Shown: positions 45,480 to 58,215, numbered from the stretch's first letter. The stretch is DNA of 64,000 nt from Ctena decussata (GCA_963989385.1 OZ022499.1:81829903-81893902), one strand, 5' to 3'. A program made the numbers and translations. The notes: a model not told the origin generated them from the letters alone.

Positions 45480-46440
45480 AAGTGGTTCTGAAAAAGAAGC
45501 TGATTTTGTAGTTTTTGCCATTTTTAGTAAAGGCAGCCATCTTGGATTCTCGACCTGGCTGAATTTTACCTTTATATGAAATATGAAAACTATGGGTTTT
45601 GCCATTTTTAGTAAAGGCAGCCATCTTGTATTCTCGACCTGGCTGAATTTTACCTTTATATGAAATTTGAAAACTATGGTTGAAATGGTTTTGGAGAAAT
45701 TAATTGAACAGACTTTAACACCAGGGTTAACGTAAGTATGAACGTTTTTTGTTGCAGTGGCAAACATTTTGATTCTCGACCTGGCTGAATTTGATCTTTC
45801 TGAAGCATTGCAGTCTGGTCATGCTCCATATGAAATTTAAGAACCATGGGTGCAGTGGTTTTGGAGATATTGATTAAATATAGACCTTAACGCCAGGGTT
45901 AATGTAAATGTGAGCGCTTTTTTGTTGCAATGGCGGCCATCTTGGATTCTTGACCTGGCTGAATTTTACCATTCTGAAGTATTGCAGTCTGGTCATGCTC
46001 CATATGGAATTTGAGAACAATAGGTGTAGTGGTTTTTAATTAAATAGAATTTAACACCCGAGTTAACGTAAAATTAATGTGAACAGAAATTTGTTGCAAT
46101 GGTGACCATCTTGCATTCTCGACCTGGCTGACTTTTATCATGCTCCATGTAAAATTTAAGAACAATGGGTTCAGTGATTTAAATTTAATAGAATTTAATG
46201 CCAGGGTTAACGTAAAATTAATGTGAACGGAAATTTGTTGCAATGGCAGCCATCTTGGATTCTCAGCCTGGCTGATTTTTATCATTCTGAGGTCTTGCAG
46301 AATCCAAGATGGCCGCCATTGCAACAAATTTCCATATGCTCCATATGAAATTTGAGAACCATGGGTGCAGTGGTTTTGGAGAAATTAATATTTAACGCCA
46401 GGCTTAACGTAAATGTGAACGGACTGACGGAGGGACGGAC
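45480..46440. repeat. Tandem array with GCAGCCATCTTGGATTCTCG units
   Basis: About six units of 120-190 bp share CGACCTGGCTGAATTTTACC, CATATGAAATTTGAGAAC and CCAGGGTTAACGTAAATGTG. One piece near 46300 (AATCCAAGATGGCCGCCATT) is inverted. A (GGAC)n run follows at 46425-46445. Confidence 0.78.
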
Positions 46441-47458
46441 GGACAGAAGGAATGACGGACGGAAAACTGGACGCCTATATCGCACCTTGCTAAAGCAGGT
46501 GCGACAAAAAATCAGCTCCATTGGATTTAAACTGTTTGAGGAGTTTTCCAGAAACGAACTTATTACAAAATTTAAGTAAAGAGCTGTAACTAAGCTAAAA
46601 ATCACTGGAGCATAACCTCCATATAATACGGTCCACCTCATAGTCTTACTATATACACCAAGCTTCAGTTCAATCAGATGTAAACTGTAGGAGGAGTTAT
46701 CTGGAAATGAAAAGGGTTACACTGGACGGACACCTGGGCCATAACATAATATGTCCTGGTTTTCAAACGGTGATATAAGAAAGCCAAAATGGATATTGTT
46801 AAAGGGCTGTAAATAGTGCTTCTGAATTACGAAATGAATTGAATTTTTCTGAGTGTTATCAAAATGGAAACTACATTGGGTACACCCAAAAGGGGTTCAT
46901 ATAAATGTTGCTGTTGATGCAATGTAGTTTACACCTCGATAAACATAAGAAAAATTAAGTTCATTTCTTATATTTATATTCGTTTCAATCAAAACCTTGA
47001 TGCAAAATCTTATATACGTGCTAACACTGATGCAGTAAAACATATAACACAAAGTTTTTGTGCTAACATCAGAACAGCTTTAAAAACACCATGACGTCGC
47101 TGACGTCCAATCAGATAAGAGTGTAAGGAGCTATGGTTTATTTTTTGACGTCATATATTTACATTTGCCACTGACTTCCCATAGGTGAACCCATTAGTGC
47201 AACTAGGTTCATACATCGATGAAGGACAATTGACCATGTGACGTTGTCGTCAAGCGACCTTGTATGTAAACAAACGTCTTGTTTGGTTCTTGTAACATTC
47301 GATTGACACCACGTCAGGTCGACGGCTGTTTAACGCCATGGCCAAACACGGCGTTACTAACTTTTCTTCGACCCATATTTTGCCTTTTCTACACCAAATT
47401 ACCACGAAAACTACACAGAGAGGTTCACAAATAAAGTGTAAATTTAAGATTAAAATTT

Positions 47459-47827
47459 TGATTTTTCAGCGTTCATCGTGTGAACAAGCCAGTGGTCGTT
47501 GCTAAAATTCTACAGGAATTTTAGCTCCTCCCACTGGCTCCATCACACGATGAACGCTGAAAAATTAAAATATAAAAATTTGATTTTTTAGCATTCATCG
47601 TGTGAAGAAGCCAGTGGTCGTCGCTAAAATTCTACAAGAAGCGCTTTGCGCTTCATGGAATTTTAGCTCCTCCCACTGGCCCCATCACACGATGAACGCG
47701 GATTTTTCAGGGTTCATCGTGTGAAGAAGCCAGTGGTCGTCGCTAAAATTCTACAAGAAGCACTTCGCGCTTCATGGAATTTTAGCTCCTCCCACTGGCT
47801 CCATCACATGATGAAGGCTGAAAAATC
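47459..47827. mobile_element. Three consecutive hairpins of one family
   Basis: Hairpins at 47459-47565, 47582-47700 and 47702-47827 each pair TTCATCGTGTGAAGAAGCCA and AGTGGTCGTCGCTAAAATTC with the inverse half GAATTTTAGCTCCTCCCACT. Loops two and three hold a smaller hairpin (GAAGCGCTTTGCGCTTC, GAAGCACTTCGCGCTTC). AAAATTTTGATTTTTCAG before and CTGAAAAATCGAATTTT after are inverted too. Confidence 0.85.
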
Positions 47828-48799
47828 GAATTTTAATTCTTAGTTAAAGCCATGTTACTTTGTGTGGCTCAATGTAATTATGGAATGTAAACTACATTAC
47901 TTTATTTGATACCATAAAATATAGGTCACACTGACCGTCAATAAGTATGAGGTCACTCTGAATTTCAGCCCAAACCATTTAAACAGATACTTGGCTGAAT
48001 TGTTTAATTTGATAAACTGACATACGATTTTGGGGCCTCATTTGGTCTTTGGGTGTTTTGGTCTGGGCATTTTCTTTATATCTTTATAGTTTTTGATTGT
48101 TATTTAAAGATAAGTAATATTTATTTTTACTTTTTTAGTTGTTGTGGAGCGTCGTATGAGCTTTTCGACATTTTTCGGGCTACCAGCTCCATACATATGA
48201 CCCAGGTTCCTGAAATAGTGTTCTCGCCTCGGTCCCCAACAATTATTTTTATGCGCAACAATTCAGCCAAGTATCTGTTTAAAAGTTAATGTATTTGATC
48301 TAACAAATACCCAGTAACTTGGTAACTTCATATAGCAATGTATAGGGATAAACATGGGGCTTTTTTAGTCTTCCTTATGCATTAATATGTGGTGCTGTTC
48401 TATTTTGATACTTTCATGGTATTTTTCAGATTTTGCTCCATTTCGTTTTATTTCTATTTCGTTTCGTTGCGTTTCGTTTCGTTCCATTGCGTTTCGTTGT
48501 GTTTCGTTTCGTTGCGTTTCGTTTCGGTCCCGTATCTAGTTTTATAGGGACCCATTCTGCTCATGAAATAAAACTGCTGTATCAGAGAGGCAGCAGTGGA
48601 GACGGTCAGAAAAAATCGTCTGCAATGAGTGAAATCTACAAGGCATGCGCAAGCGTGCACTGAAAATGATTGACACGATAAATTGTGTAACAGTCAGATA
48701 ATTAGTTTCTTTTTAATTGACATGATGCATCTAGTAGAGGCCCTAAAACTCCAAGTGTACGAATCTGCAACCTGTACGAATCTGCAACCTGTCACTCTA

Positions 48800-49136
48800 C
48801 GATTTGAGTGGGCCACGAAACGTTCAGAGTACGAGTCATCTGATGACATGTATTTTGAATTTTTGACTGTTGTTTGTTAAACCTTGAAGCTGTCTGTGTA
48901 GCCCTTGATAATTGATTTCTCTGTTTACCTTTGATAAGTATCGTTCGTTCGCTTTTCTTCAGGCTTAACGAAGCGTTAAACAAGGAACTGTCAAAACACC
49001 TGTAGAGAGTGTAAACAAACACCTGCTGGGGAATTCCTTCCGTTGACAAGGAGTCAAAACGAGGCAAATTGGAATACTCCCATAGACAAGGGAGATAATT
49101 TATCAATTAGTGTCAGAAGTCAGAAGATGAACGAAG
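48800..49136 (+). promoter_or_regulatory. Presumed promoter and 5' UTR region of MOCS1
   Basis: This 340-bp stretch separates the 7.2-kb element from the candidate first exon. No TATA box or other core element is clear. An upstream ATG (49127) with a 14-codon frame precedes the presumed start. The call depends on the exon at 49137. Confidence 0.3.
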
Positions 49137-49253
49137 ATGTCAAGTCGACTTATTTGTCGTTTTCTTCAAGGTGTCAGAGAAAGATCCTGTGACGGACTGA
49201 GTCCAAACCATCAACTTATTTCTGCTGCATACTGTTCAAAGCCAGTTGCTAAG
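49137..49253 (+). CDS. MOCS1: Candidate MOCS1 exon 1 (mitochondrial presequence)
   Basis: A 39-codon frame starts MSSRLICRFLQGVRERS and ends SKPVAK before a possible donor (AAG/GTGAAA). The first 17 residues carry four Arg and no acid until residue 15, as expected of a mitochondrial targeting sequence, and MOCS1 proteins act in mitochondria. Its outgoing phase 0 fits the phase-0 start of the MOCS1 exon at 58216. An upstream ATG at 49127 is out of frame and stops after 14 codons. The link is inference: no conserved motif lies in this exon, the donor is not optimal, and the implied intron is about 9 kb of repeats. Confidence 0.5.
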
Positions 49254-49499
49254 GTGAAAGAACACAAATAGTGTGCCTTTACTTTTTAAAATGTTGGTGC
49301 AATGTAACAAGTGTAAGCTTTGCATATAAAGTTTAGAAATCCAGGATCATACTTCATTTATTTAATTTTGCGTACTTTGGCTACTTCAGTGAGGTGCCAG
49401 GGAATATATTTTCCATGCTTCCCAAAGGGTGAGCATATAGTCGCCACTTTGGCTATCCATGCATCTGTCTGTCCATTCTTCCATATGTCACACTTTGTC

Positions 49500-49830
49500 C
49501 GGAGGGTATCTGAAAGAGAGAACTCATTGAAACTTTACCCACTGAAAGAGGGCAATGAGGGAAAGTGTAGAGTACAAGAACTGTAAGACTATCGCAAGGA
49601 ATTATGAACTTTGCCCCCTTTTCTAGTTTTTTTTACAGTATTTTGCTTGTCTGCATCGCAGAAAGCATTAAAGGGAACTCAATGAAACTTTGTACAGTGA
49701 TAGAGGGCAATGAGGCCTCAGGGAAAGTGCAGAGTGCAAGAACCATGACCCTGTCACAAGTAATTAGGGAGTTATCTCCCAAGATTTTATTGTCTCACCT
49801 GAAAGGCTGAGACCTAGACCTAGCGATCCA
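49500..49830. repeat. Diverged two-copy repeat
   Basis: GAACTCATTGAAACTTTACC with GAGGGCAATGAGGGAAAGTG, and again GAACTCAATGAAACTTTGTA with GAGGGCAATGAGG, about 175 bp apart. This is a dispersed repeat in the presumed MOCS1 intron 1. Confidence 0.6.
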
Positions 49831-49916
49831 TTTTCTGTCCCCTTGCAATTTTGCTCTTCGCGGGTCAATAACTTTTGCCCGCTTCAATGGATTTCTGCAA
49901 AATTCAATACAAAGCT

Positions 49917-50902
49917 GTTTACTTGACTGTATCTAGTTCAGGGGACAGTAGTGTACTCCAGTCCGATCTAGACATTCTGCAGAACTGGGAACGAACCTGG
50001 GACATGGAGTTTAATCCAAGTTAATGTCAGCTGCTCCACATTTCTAGGTCCAGAAACCCGTTAAGGTCAAAATACTGTATGCATGATCAGGAACTGGAGG
50101 CTGTAGATGCAGCCAAGTATCTTGGGGTAAGCATCAGCACAGGTCTTAGCTGGAATTCTCACATAAACAATATAACTGCCAGTGCTAATAGAACTTTAGG
50201 CTTTGTAAAAAGAAATGTGAGAACAAAAAATGAAGAAATCAAAACACTGGCATATAACTCACTAGTAAGACCGCAGGTTGAATACGCATCTTCTGTCTGG
50301 AGCCCATACATGAAAGAAATTATAGAGAAAGTTGAAATGATTCAACGAAGGGCAGCAAGATGGGTTTCCAATGATTACTCTCCTTACAACAGCGTGACAG
50401 AAATGATGAGTAATCTTGGATGGCGGTCGCTTGAGTGCAGACGTTATGATGCGCGTCTCGCTATGTTTTATAAGGTAGTGTATGGCCTGGTTGCCATTCC
50501 CATTCCGTCATATTTCGAACAGCCCACTAGATATACTCGTCACATGCATCCTCTTTCTTACAGACAGATCCATACATCTGTCTGTTATTATCAGTATTCA
50601 TTCTTTCCCATGACTATTGTACTATGGAACAGATTACCAGCTGATCTCGTCCAAGTTTCAGATCTTGACTCCTTTAAATTAGGAGTCAGCAAGATCAGTC
50701 CTACCCTCCCCTAAAACATAAATACTGTTTTTATCCTGATTTTAAGCTCTTCTTACTAACACTAACCCTATCATCTATATTTCACCTTGCTTTTTATCCT
50801 GCACTATCTTTTTTTTTACTTCTTTTACTAACACACCATGCATGGTGAAATCCAAATAATACCCGAAAGGGGGTTGTGGATTATGTCAAGATAGATAGAT
50901 AA
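49917..50902 (+). pseudogene. 5'-truncated non-LTR retrotransposon (Jockey/CR1-like reverse transcriptase end)
   Basis: From 49917 the frame reads VYLTVSSSGDSSVLQSDLDI and LQNWERTWDMEFNP, then a TAA at 50022-50024 where an active copy has a sense codon, then CQLLHISRS. From 50079 it runs open for 211 codons: AAKYLGVSISTGLSWNSHIN, RTLGFVKRNV, VRPQVEYASSVWSPY, QRRAARW, and a C-terminal VLWNRLPADLV. This is the thumb/C-terminal part of a LINE reverse transcriptase. The polymerase active site is absent. The 3' end is a GATAGATAGATA tail; AAAGCT flanks both ends and may be the target duplication. It lies in the candidate MOCS1 intron 1, inside a diverged tandem repeat that resumes at about 50905. 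Confidence 0.85.
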
Positions 50903-51720
50903 AGCTTTTTCTAGTGTGACCAAAGGTATGTGTTGAAAATGGTGACCATCAACCAATTTTTGATGGAATTAGGGCGGTTAAAAGTTGTATGTTTGTGTCC
51001 GTGTCCGCTCTTAGAGGGTCAATAACTTGTGCATGCTTCAAAAGATTTCAGCAATATTCATAATATAGCTTCTCCTAGGGTGCCCTCAGGTATGGTTTAA
51101 AAATGGTAACAAACAACCTACTTTTGATGGAATCAGGACAGTTGAAGGCCATCAACACGTGTCCGTGTCCAGCAAATGTTTAAGTTTTTTCTTCAATTTT
51201 CACAGCCATATTTTTGTCTTTATAGACCCCAGGACCTTAAAATTTCATCACTATATGCCCAACAAAACTTCTAATTGGCTCCCACAAAACTAGATCACTG
51301 TGACCTACTTTTGCGAAAAAGTACCACATATTTTGTTTTTCGAGGTCAGCCCCATACTTTGCTTTCCATAGGCCCCAGACCTTTGAAACTCCATCCGTCA
51401 GTCAGTCATTCCATTCATGTGTCGGTCCATCCACAATTACATCAACTCTAATGTTCATGTCTATTTCTCTCAATCTATGATACCTACACTCATCAAATCT
51501 CGTATAAAGTTTCTTCTTAGAATGGTCTCGAGGAATGTTGCACTTATTTTGACCTTTGACCTATTTTTCAAATTCTGATGACTTTGTAAAATTTCACATC
51601 CAAAATTGTGTTGACCCTAGGGTTTAAGTCTATTTCTCTTAAAATACAATGGGTGTAATCATCAAACCTGGCTTGAAGATTCTTCTGGGATGCTGTTATT
51701 ATATGTACCCTTGACCTATA
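50903..51720. repeat. Diverged repeat units, no gene
   Basis: GTCAATAACTTGTGCATGCT resembles GTCAATAACTTTTGCCCGCT at 49863, on the other side of the LINE. This shows the retrotransposon split an older repeat. The remainder holds similar T-rich units. Confidence 0.5.
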
Positions 51721-51722
51721 TA

Positions 51723-54700
51723 TGAGCCCGTCCAGATAGAAATCGACCTTATGACACGCGACGTGAAACGGAGATAAATGACGTCAAAGTTTGACGTTAC
51801 GTCAGACGTTTTTTGCCGCTGTTTCACACGGCATGTGATTGAACTTTAATATGAATGTTAGTAGTGTAGGAAACCACCGTAGCCGCATATTGATTCCCAG
51901 GAATCCAGAAATATGATTCTTTGGAGCATTATGCATCACCAAACATGCAATTTGCCTTTATAACCGAATTTACTAGTAATTAATTGAAAAAATCTTTTGT
52001 TCGCAGATGCGTGAATAAGCTTGAGACTGGCGACAGTTCTGGTTCCATTTTAGTTCATGTTAATAAATTTTCAGCTTTGATCTAGAGAAGATAATTTTCA
52101 ATCTCGGATAATTATAATAATAATGAAAATAATAACTATAAAGTTAAATCCCGAACTGAATAAAAAAGAAACCCAAACCTATAGCTTTGTTTAGGTATGC
52201 ATCACCAAAAACGCAGTTTGCGTTTATAACCGAATTTGATAATTTGAAAAAGTCTTTTATTCGCAGATGCGTAAAAAAGCTTGAGGTTCGCGACAGTTCT
52301 GGTCCCGTTTTAGTTCATGTACATAAATTTTCAGCTTTGATCTGGAGAAAATAATTTTCAATCTCGGATACTACTACTACTACTACTACTTATAATAATA
52401 ATAATAGTAATTATAATAATAATAATAACTATATTGTTTAAGTAAAATCCCGAACTGAAAAAAACAAAAATCCCAAGCCTATAGCTTTGTCTAGGTATAC
52501 CAACATCGTTAGCGTATTCATTCATTTTTTCAGTCTAAACTGCAAGACAACAAACAAAATGTACAAAAAAAACATGTGAAAAAGCAATTTCAAGTTTTCA
52601 TGCACTGCTTGTTTTCTATACCACAGACTGCCAGGTCGAATGTTAATTTCCAAAATGATTTCTTTCCTCTCCTCCCTACTGATTTGGAACATTGTAGGAC
52701 AAGGGTCTACTGTGCAGGCAGTAGGTGCGGGTGGGCGCTGTTTGGCTATTTTTCTCTCGTGTATCATTTCACTTCTTTCTCCCTCTCTCTGGGAGACGGC
52801 CCGATACAGACTGAAATACTGTCTGGAAAGGCCGCCAGCCACCCAAAACAAATAATTAGTCAATCCTCTCCTGCCTGTCAGTGCTGAAAAATGCCGGGTG
52901 ACAAACGGCAAAGGAAGGCATGAAGAAGTGTCGTCTGAATCTTACTGTCTGTAAATGGTGAGATTAACGCTTTCCAATTTTTTAACACAGTTTTTTGCAG
53001 ATCCTGAACCATTTTGATCTACTTACAGTCCTTGTCTAATGAGATGGTTGTTTTGTTTTTTCCTTAAGATTATATTTTTTTTATCCCCCCCCCCCCGCCC
53101 ACCCCCTGTTTATATTGCTGGTGTTTGGTGGATTATATTTTGTAAAATAAATTAACATATTAAAACAAAGATGTTATGGTTTACTTTCGTTTAAAATTGT
53201 GATTATTACCTTTAATATATGAATTGTCAGGGTATGATGTTTGGCTATTTCAGTCTGGTGTCTCGATTTTTGCTCTACACCCTGACAGCTTAGTTTAAGG
53301 AAATCTCCCCTCGAACCACACAATAGCTAATGACCCCATTGGACATTTCACCGTATTCAATTTTATTAGACACCTAATGCCAAATTAAAGACGTTCTCTC
53401 TTACTTAGAGTGACATGTTTCTTCATGTTTACTGACTCCTCCTTTCCCCGTGCAGGCTAGTTTATGAATAATTTATCTCCATAGATAAGTTGTTCTTTCT
53501 TTATCTTAGTATAGTTTATACCATCTCTTTTCTTGTTACTTTCTTTTCTGAATGTTTACTGTTTACATGATTTGTCTGCTAGCTTATATTTTGTCTAAAC
53601 ATACTGTATGTCATAGGTTTACGCACGAACTAATTTCTAGGGATACAGATATACAAAAGTCGACAGACTTCCTTCTGAATCCCTTTGTATAAACGTGTGT
53701 TCTGTTAACCATTGTCTGTACATAAGTGTATGATGTTTATACAAATAAATAAAGTTTAAACTAAAGTTCATACCTGATACCAAAGTGACGATTTTGTTTT
53801 TGTTACGGACACAGAAAATATAACATGACGTCCCCTTTTCAAAGAGACGCCTGTATGATCAAGAAATCCGTTTTAACCAAAAGCTGGCAAAGGTGTGGAT
53901 GTGGAAAAGCGGGAGGAGAGGAACTCGTAATAAAATGTCACGGAGTTTCACATAAAAAAAGGTTGAAAAATTATTTAAGGCTTTTAAGTTGACAACTAAA
54001 ATGACTTCCTTTCGAGATTTTTTTTAGCTTGAACAAAATGGTAAACATACAACGTACAGGCCTGGAACCCAATTTATTGTCTTATCCTTGATGGACGGGA
54101 AACTAGAACAAGAAATTGTGTTTTGCTGAGCAGTTAGACAGTTTTCAAAATTACCAAGCTCTACTTTTTTTCCAGTTATCTGGCACAGTGTATGCTCATA
54201 AAGCCACATTTTGTCACCAGTCATGAGGGTTGAACTGCTTTTCAAAACAATTTGTGTTTAGGCGATTTTACAAATGATAGGAATATGGAGACTTTAAAGT
54301 CTCCATAGTTCTACCAATGGTAAAAATCGTCAAATTACAAATCATAATGAAACCTGTACAGCCTTAAGAATTGATGATAATTTTTCGGTTGATGTGCTTT
54401 TTGTATCATATAATCATATAACTGGCATAAAAGACAGAACAAGGTATTTTGGAAAACTGGTAAGTCTCTCCATAGTTTTCAACTCTGGTTCCTCGTTAAG
54501 CAATTAAATAATGCAACCGCGGCACAATCAATTTCATCCTTTTTTAAATCTTTTGTACATTGTATTTTTATCAACTGTCAAACACCTGTACCTTGTATTT
54601 TTATCACCTGTACCTTGTGTTTTTACCATGAAATAAAGTTTGTGAAATCGAAAGTAGGTCATTTTAGTTGCCAACTAAAATGACCTAGTTATTTTTTTTT

Positions 54701-55851
54701 CAAATCTATTTTATGGTAAACTCAAGGACGTTTTGAGTTTTCAAAGCCGGTCAATCACGATAATAATCAATGGAGAAACCGCCGTGAGAAGTTTGCAGCG
54801 ATACCTCACGTTAAAATATTTCATGCTGATAGAGCTATGGGGCCTTTAACAGAACATGCATGCAATCATAAACTCAGTCTTTGAGTCCACTAGTTGCATA
54901 TATAATATCGACCTTTGGGCCTGGTAAAATGTATGGTGAACAGATGTTCCAAAGCAGAAGTGATATTTCTTGTGACGTGGCGTATGGTACATGTCTATGT
55001 TTTTCCCACCATTTTTACAAAGGGAAACAACTTCTGTGACTTTCTTTGTTTGCTTCCTCGGACGACGTAGCTCTTCAACAATGCGGTCTACTCTTAAAGT
55101 TAAAATGCTGCTGAAGGACTCTTGCACAGAAAAGAATACTTTGTGTTTTTTTTTCAAGAAGAAAATGGCAAACTTTAAAGTTAATTGCTTACTCGTCTTT
55201 AGAAACAGTTGAAGTATTTCCAAATATCAATTGAAGATATTTTTTTTCTTTTTTTGCTTTATGCACTCGAAGCCATAGGAGCACTGGAAGTATGAAGTTT
55301 CCGGATTGTCCGTACGTGCGAACGGCAGTACTTAAGCATGTCGGTCATACCGAATAATTATTAAAGTTTATTTCTTGTTAAAGCTGCTCTTCGGAAAATA
55401 TATTTCTTGATTACCATTCGAGGTAAAGGGATCATACTTGGTATGACACTTACTTGGATCAAAGCCTTTCTATCTTTTCTACTTATAACAAGAGGCATGT
55501 CCCAAGATGGAACCGAAGTTTAGAGCTTTGTTACGAGTAAATTTACTGAAACTGATTGCATGCGTTTGCTGTGTTAACGTTAATAATAATGATATGCATT
55601 TCAAGAGAAAACCTTGATAATGACGTTATCCATAACAGCGTAACGTGACGTCACGTTATTAATTCTGGCAAAGTTCATTAGATACCTATAGGTTTAAAAC
55701 TGCCATAACATCCTTAATAATCTAGATAATTTCAAACGGTTTTTACTTTTTTGTTCTATAATGACATGTGCATTCAGATAACATAAAACCTAAAAATCGA
55801 TTTTTTATGTCATAAGGTCGATTTCTATCTGGATGGGCTCATATCATGCTC
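51723..55851. mobile_element. 4.13-kb DNA transposon with 34-bp inverted ends and TA target duplication
   Basis: The left end TGAGCCCGTCCAGATAGAAA continues as TCGACCTTATGACA; the right end is its inverse with one mismatch in 34. TA flanks both sides. The interior holds a two-copy duplication of about 270 bp (about 51927-52500), a (CTA)n/(TAA)n run at 52370-52430 and small frames. The largest (52522-52911, minus, 129 codons) has no recognisable domain, so it is probably non-autonomous. Confidence 0.85.
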
Positions 55852-55853
55852 TG

Positions 55854-56255
55854 TTGGCATTTGAAATGTTATGTCAACCTGGCATCCATGATTATATGGT
55901 CAAGATCATTCGAGTCCATTTCTCACTAACTATACCACCTGCAATTATCAGACATGGCATAAAATATTTTCTTAAGCTGGTGTTCTCACCTGTTTGACTA
56001 TTTTATACCTTTAATCTATATTTTTAACTCTGTTGACTGTAGAACTATGAATAGAACTGCATCTTTTCTAGTTTGTAAGTCCAATTTGCTCAATTTTTTA
56101 CATAAAGTCATCAGACCTAGTGTACACTTTCCTCAAACCATGGTGTCTGCTACTGAGGAAGCATAAGGCAGGTGCTACATAGCATTCCACTGAATTCTTG
56201 TCATGGAATTGTAGTAAATCTGGATCCTTCCAGTCACTGTATCATTGTAGGAAAC
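55854..56255. other. No gene recognised
   Basis: Intronic if the MOCS1 model is right; T-rich, resembling the sequence at 51420-51720. Confidence 0.4.
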
Positions 56256-56457
56256 CTGGGGCCGTATTCATAAAACAACTTAAGTGGTTGCTATGCTGTT
56301 GCTAAGGCTAAATTTCTTTGAAGGAGATTCTCTACAACTATGAAATGTGCTCTGGAGGAACAGGAAATTTCATAGTTGTAGGGAATCTCCTTTATAGATA
56401 TTTAGCCTTAGCAACCGAATAGCAACAACTTAAGTGGCTTTATGAATATGACCCCAG
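56256..56457. mobile_element. 202-bp hairpin MITE with CTGGGGYCRTATTCATAAA ends
   Basis: The left end CTGGGGCCGTATTCATAAAA and the right TTTATGAATATGACCCCAG are inverted. The inner arms CTACAACTATGAAATGTGCT and AGGAAATTTCATAGTTGTAG pair around a short loop. Confidence 0.85.
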
Positions 56458-58215
56458 GGTCACCTATCCAGGTACAAGCCAAGCCAAACCTTGCTTAACT
56501 TGCAACAACCACCACTCTATTCATGTCGCCATAAAAGTTTGCTTCTACAGCGAGGTGCAAGCATAAGTGGTGTATATACACATTCACTACACTATTCCTT
56601 TAATCCACCCGGGGAACTGAGAATTGAAATAACAACAACAATACGACTTTCTTGAAAGGTCCTCAGCACTCATATGCACTTATCAATATTTTCCCCCGGA
56701 GGGGGGAGGGCGGGGATTCGACACGAAAAATATCCCGATACACGGGAATAGGACAACCGCTGCTTTTTCTTATGCAGGATTTTTGACGTGCGTGACTGAC
56801 TAGACTGTACCTAAAAATAAAACTGGACCTGGAGCTACAAACCTATGGGTTTTTTCATTATGTACTATTTAAAACTACTTAAAATCGGTATTTTGTCAGA
56901 TGTGTACAAAACTCAAAGCCTTTATCTAGGAGCCGAAAATTACTTTAGATGGGCACGCATCTCAACTGCCATTTTGCTATGATTTTGGTCTCCGAGATTT
57001 TTTTTAATAGTACATAAGTCCTCTCTTCTTCGAATTGCAGAGGTAGGTCCATAATGTCAATTTTTCCCTTACAACCATGTGTGCATCTGTTTTATTTACC
57101 AGCAATCTGCACGTGCACATTTTGCGGGAATCTGGGCGAGCGTTGTTGGGCGCGCGAAAGGAGACAGACCGAGAAATATTGGTACCATGGTTGATTATAT
57201 TCAGAGAGAGAGAGAGAGAGAGAGGGGTTTTTTCATTTCTATCTATTATCAGACTATTCATTTATAACAATCATTGCTATTTCCTACAATGTACAAGAAG
57301 TTTTTAGACTTCCAGTATATTCTTTATCTTTTCGTAGCTTTTTCATTTAGATTTCATGAGCTTGGAGTATTATATCGTTTGAAAATTAATATCCCTTTCG
57401 AAACAGAGAAAGTTCTCTGTTTAAATAGATATTATTCTGTTTTCAGCCAAACTGTTTGACAGAAAAAAATGGCACATGTGCCCCATACAGGCAGATTTTA
57501 GACAGTAGATCATAGCCACACCAGGGGATATTAGACAACGTTTTGGACTCCCAGACAAGGGAATTAGACAGACATTTTTCAAAATTGTCTAATTCCCCTG
57601 GGTAATCCCCCCCATCCTCCCTCCGGGGGAAACATTGACAGGTGCAATACTCAGCCACACTACCTTTTGAATTGATCCAAATCAGCAAATTGAGCAATAA
57701 CTAAGTAATCAGTCAACAGAATTTCATGAGACTTCCAACAAAAATGTACCATCATAACATGGTGGTGCAGGTGAAGTTTTATTGAAATGGTATCAGTAGT
57801 CCCTGAACATCAAACTTAAATGTGATATATATCACTATAATGTGCTGGTGCCTTTCATGTTTTGTGGAATAGCATTTTTAGTGCTTGAGTTTTTGCCCTT
57901 GAATTGGTTTAGAACCAACAAATTGAGCCATAACTACAGTCAGTGGCCAACAGCATTGAATCAGTTTCTCAGTGAATAAAATTCTATGAGACGTAAAATA
58001 AATTCTAACAAGTCATCCGTTTGGCAGGATTGTACTTGTATTTATTTTCACAGGGACTATATTTTGCAGTTTAACAATTCTGGACAAGTTCACATTAATA
58101 TTGCATACTTTGATTCTTTGTATCAGCATGGACCTAATTTGTCACTAACTTATTGGCGGTGAAAACTAAACTGCGAACATTTGTAGTTATAGATTTCAGC
58201 TTTTACTTTTTACAG
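56458..58215. other. No gene recognised (intron of MOCS1 if the model holds)
   Basis: An (AG)n microsatellite lies at 57203-57223. A poly-purine/pyrimidine patch (CCCCCGGAGGGGGGAGGGCG) lies near 56694. Small frames around it are not conserved-looking. Confidence 0.5.

Larger units (their letters stand above)
41599..48799. mobile_element. 7.2-kb inverted-repeat element without transposase
   Basis: AGAGTAAGTGGTTGCAGATT (41599) is inverted at 48779-48799 (AATCTGCAACCTGTCACTCT). A longer inner pair, 42157-42330 and 48381-48560, shares TCCCTATAAAACTAGAAACG, a (GAAAC)n-like run, GAAATGGAGCAAAATCTGAA and ACAGCACCACATATTAAT. The interior holds a minisatellite, several tandem arrays and a hairpin cluster but no recognisable protein. 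Confidence 0.6.

Noticed and set aside
52522..52911. Possible transposase in the 4.13-kb element
   Set aside because: No DDE/D, RNase-H-like or DNA-binding motif is visible, and an overlapping plus-strand frame of similar length exists, as expected by chance.
54024..54245. Mariner transposase remnant (TGDKMWLYEH resembles a TGDE-W motif)
   Set aside because: Only about ten residues resemble it and the rest does not follow the family.
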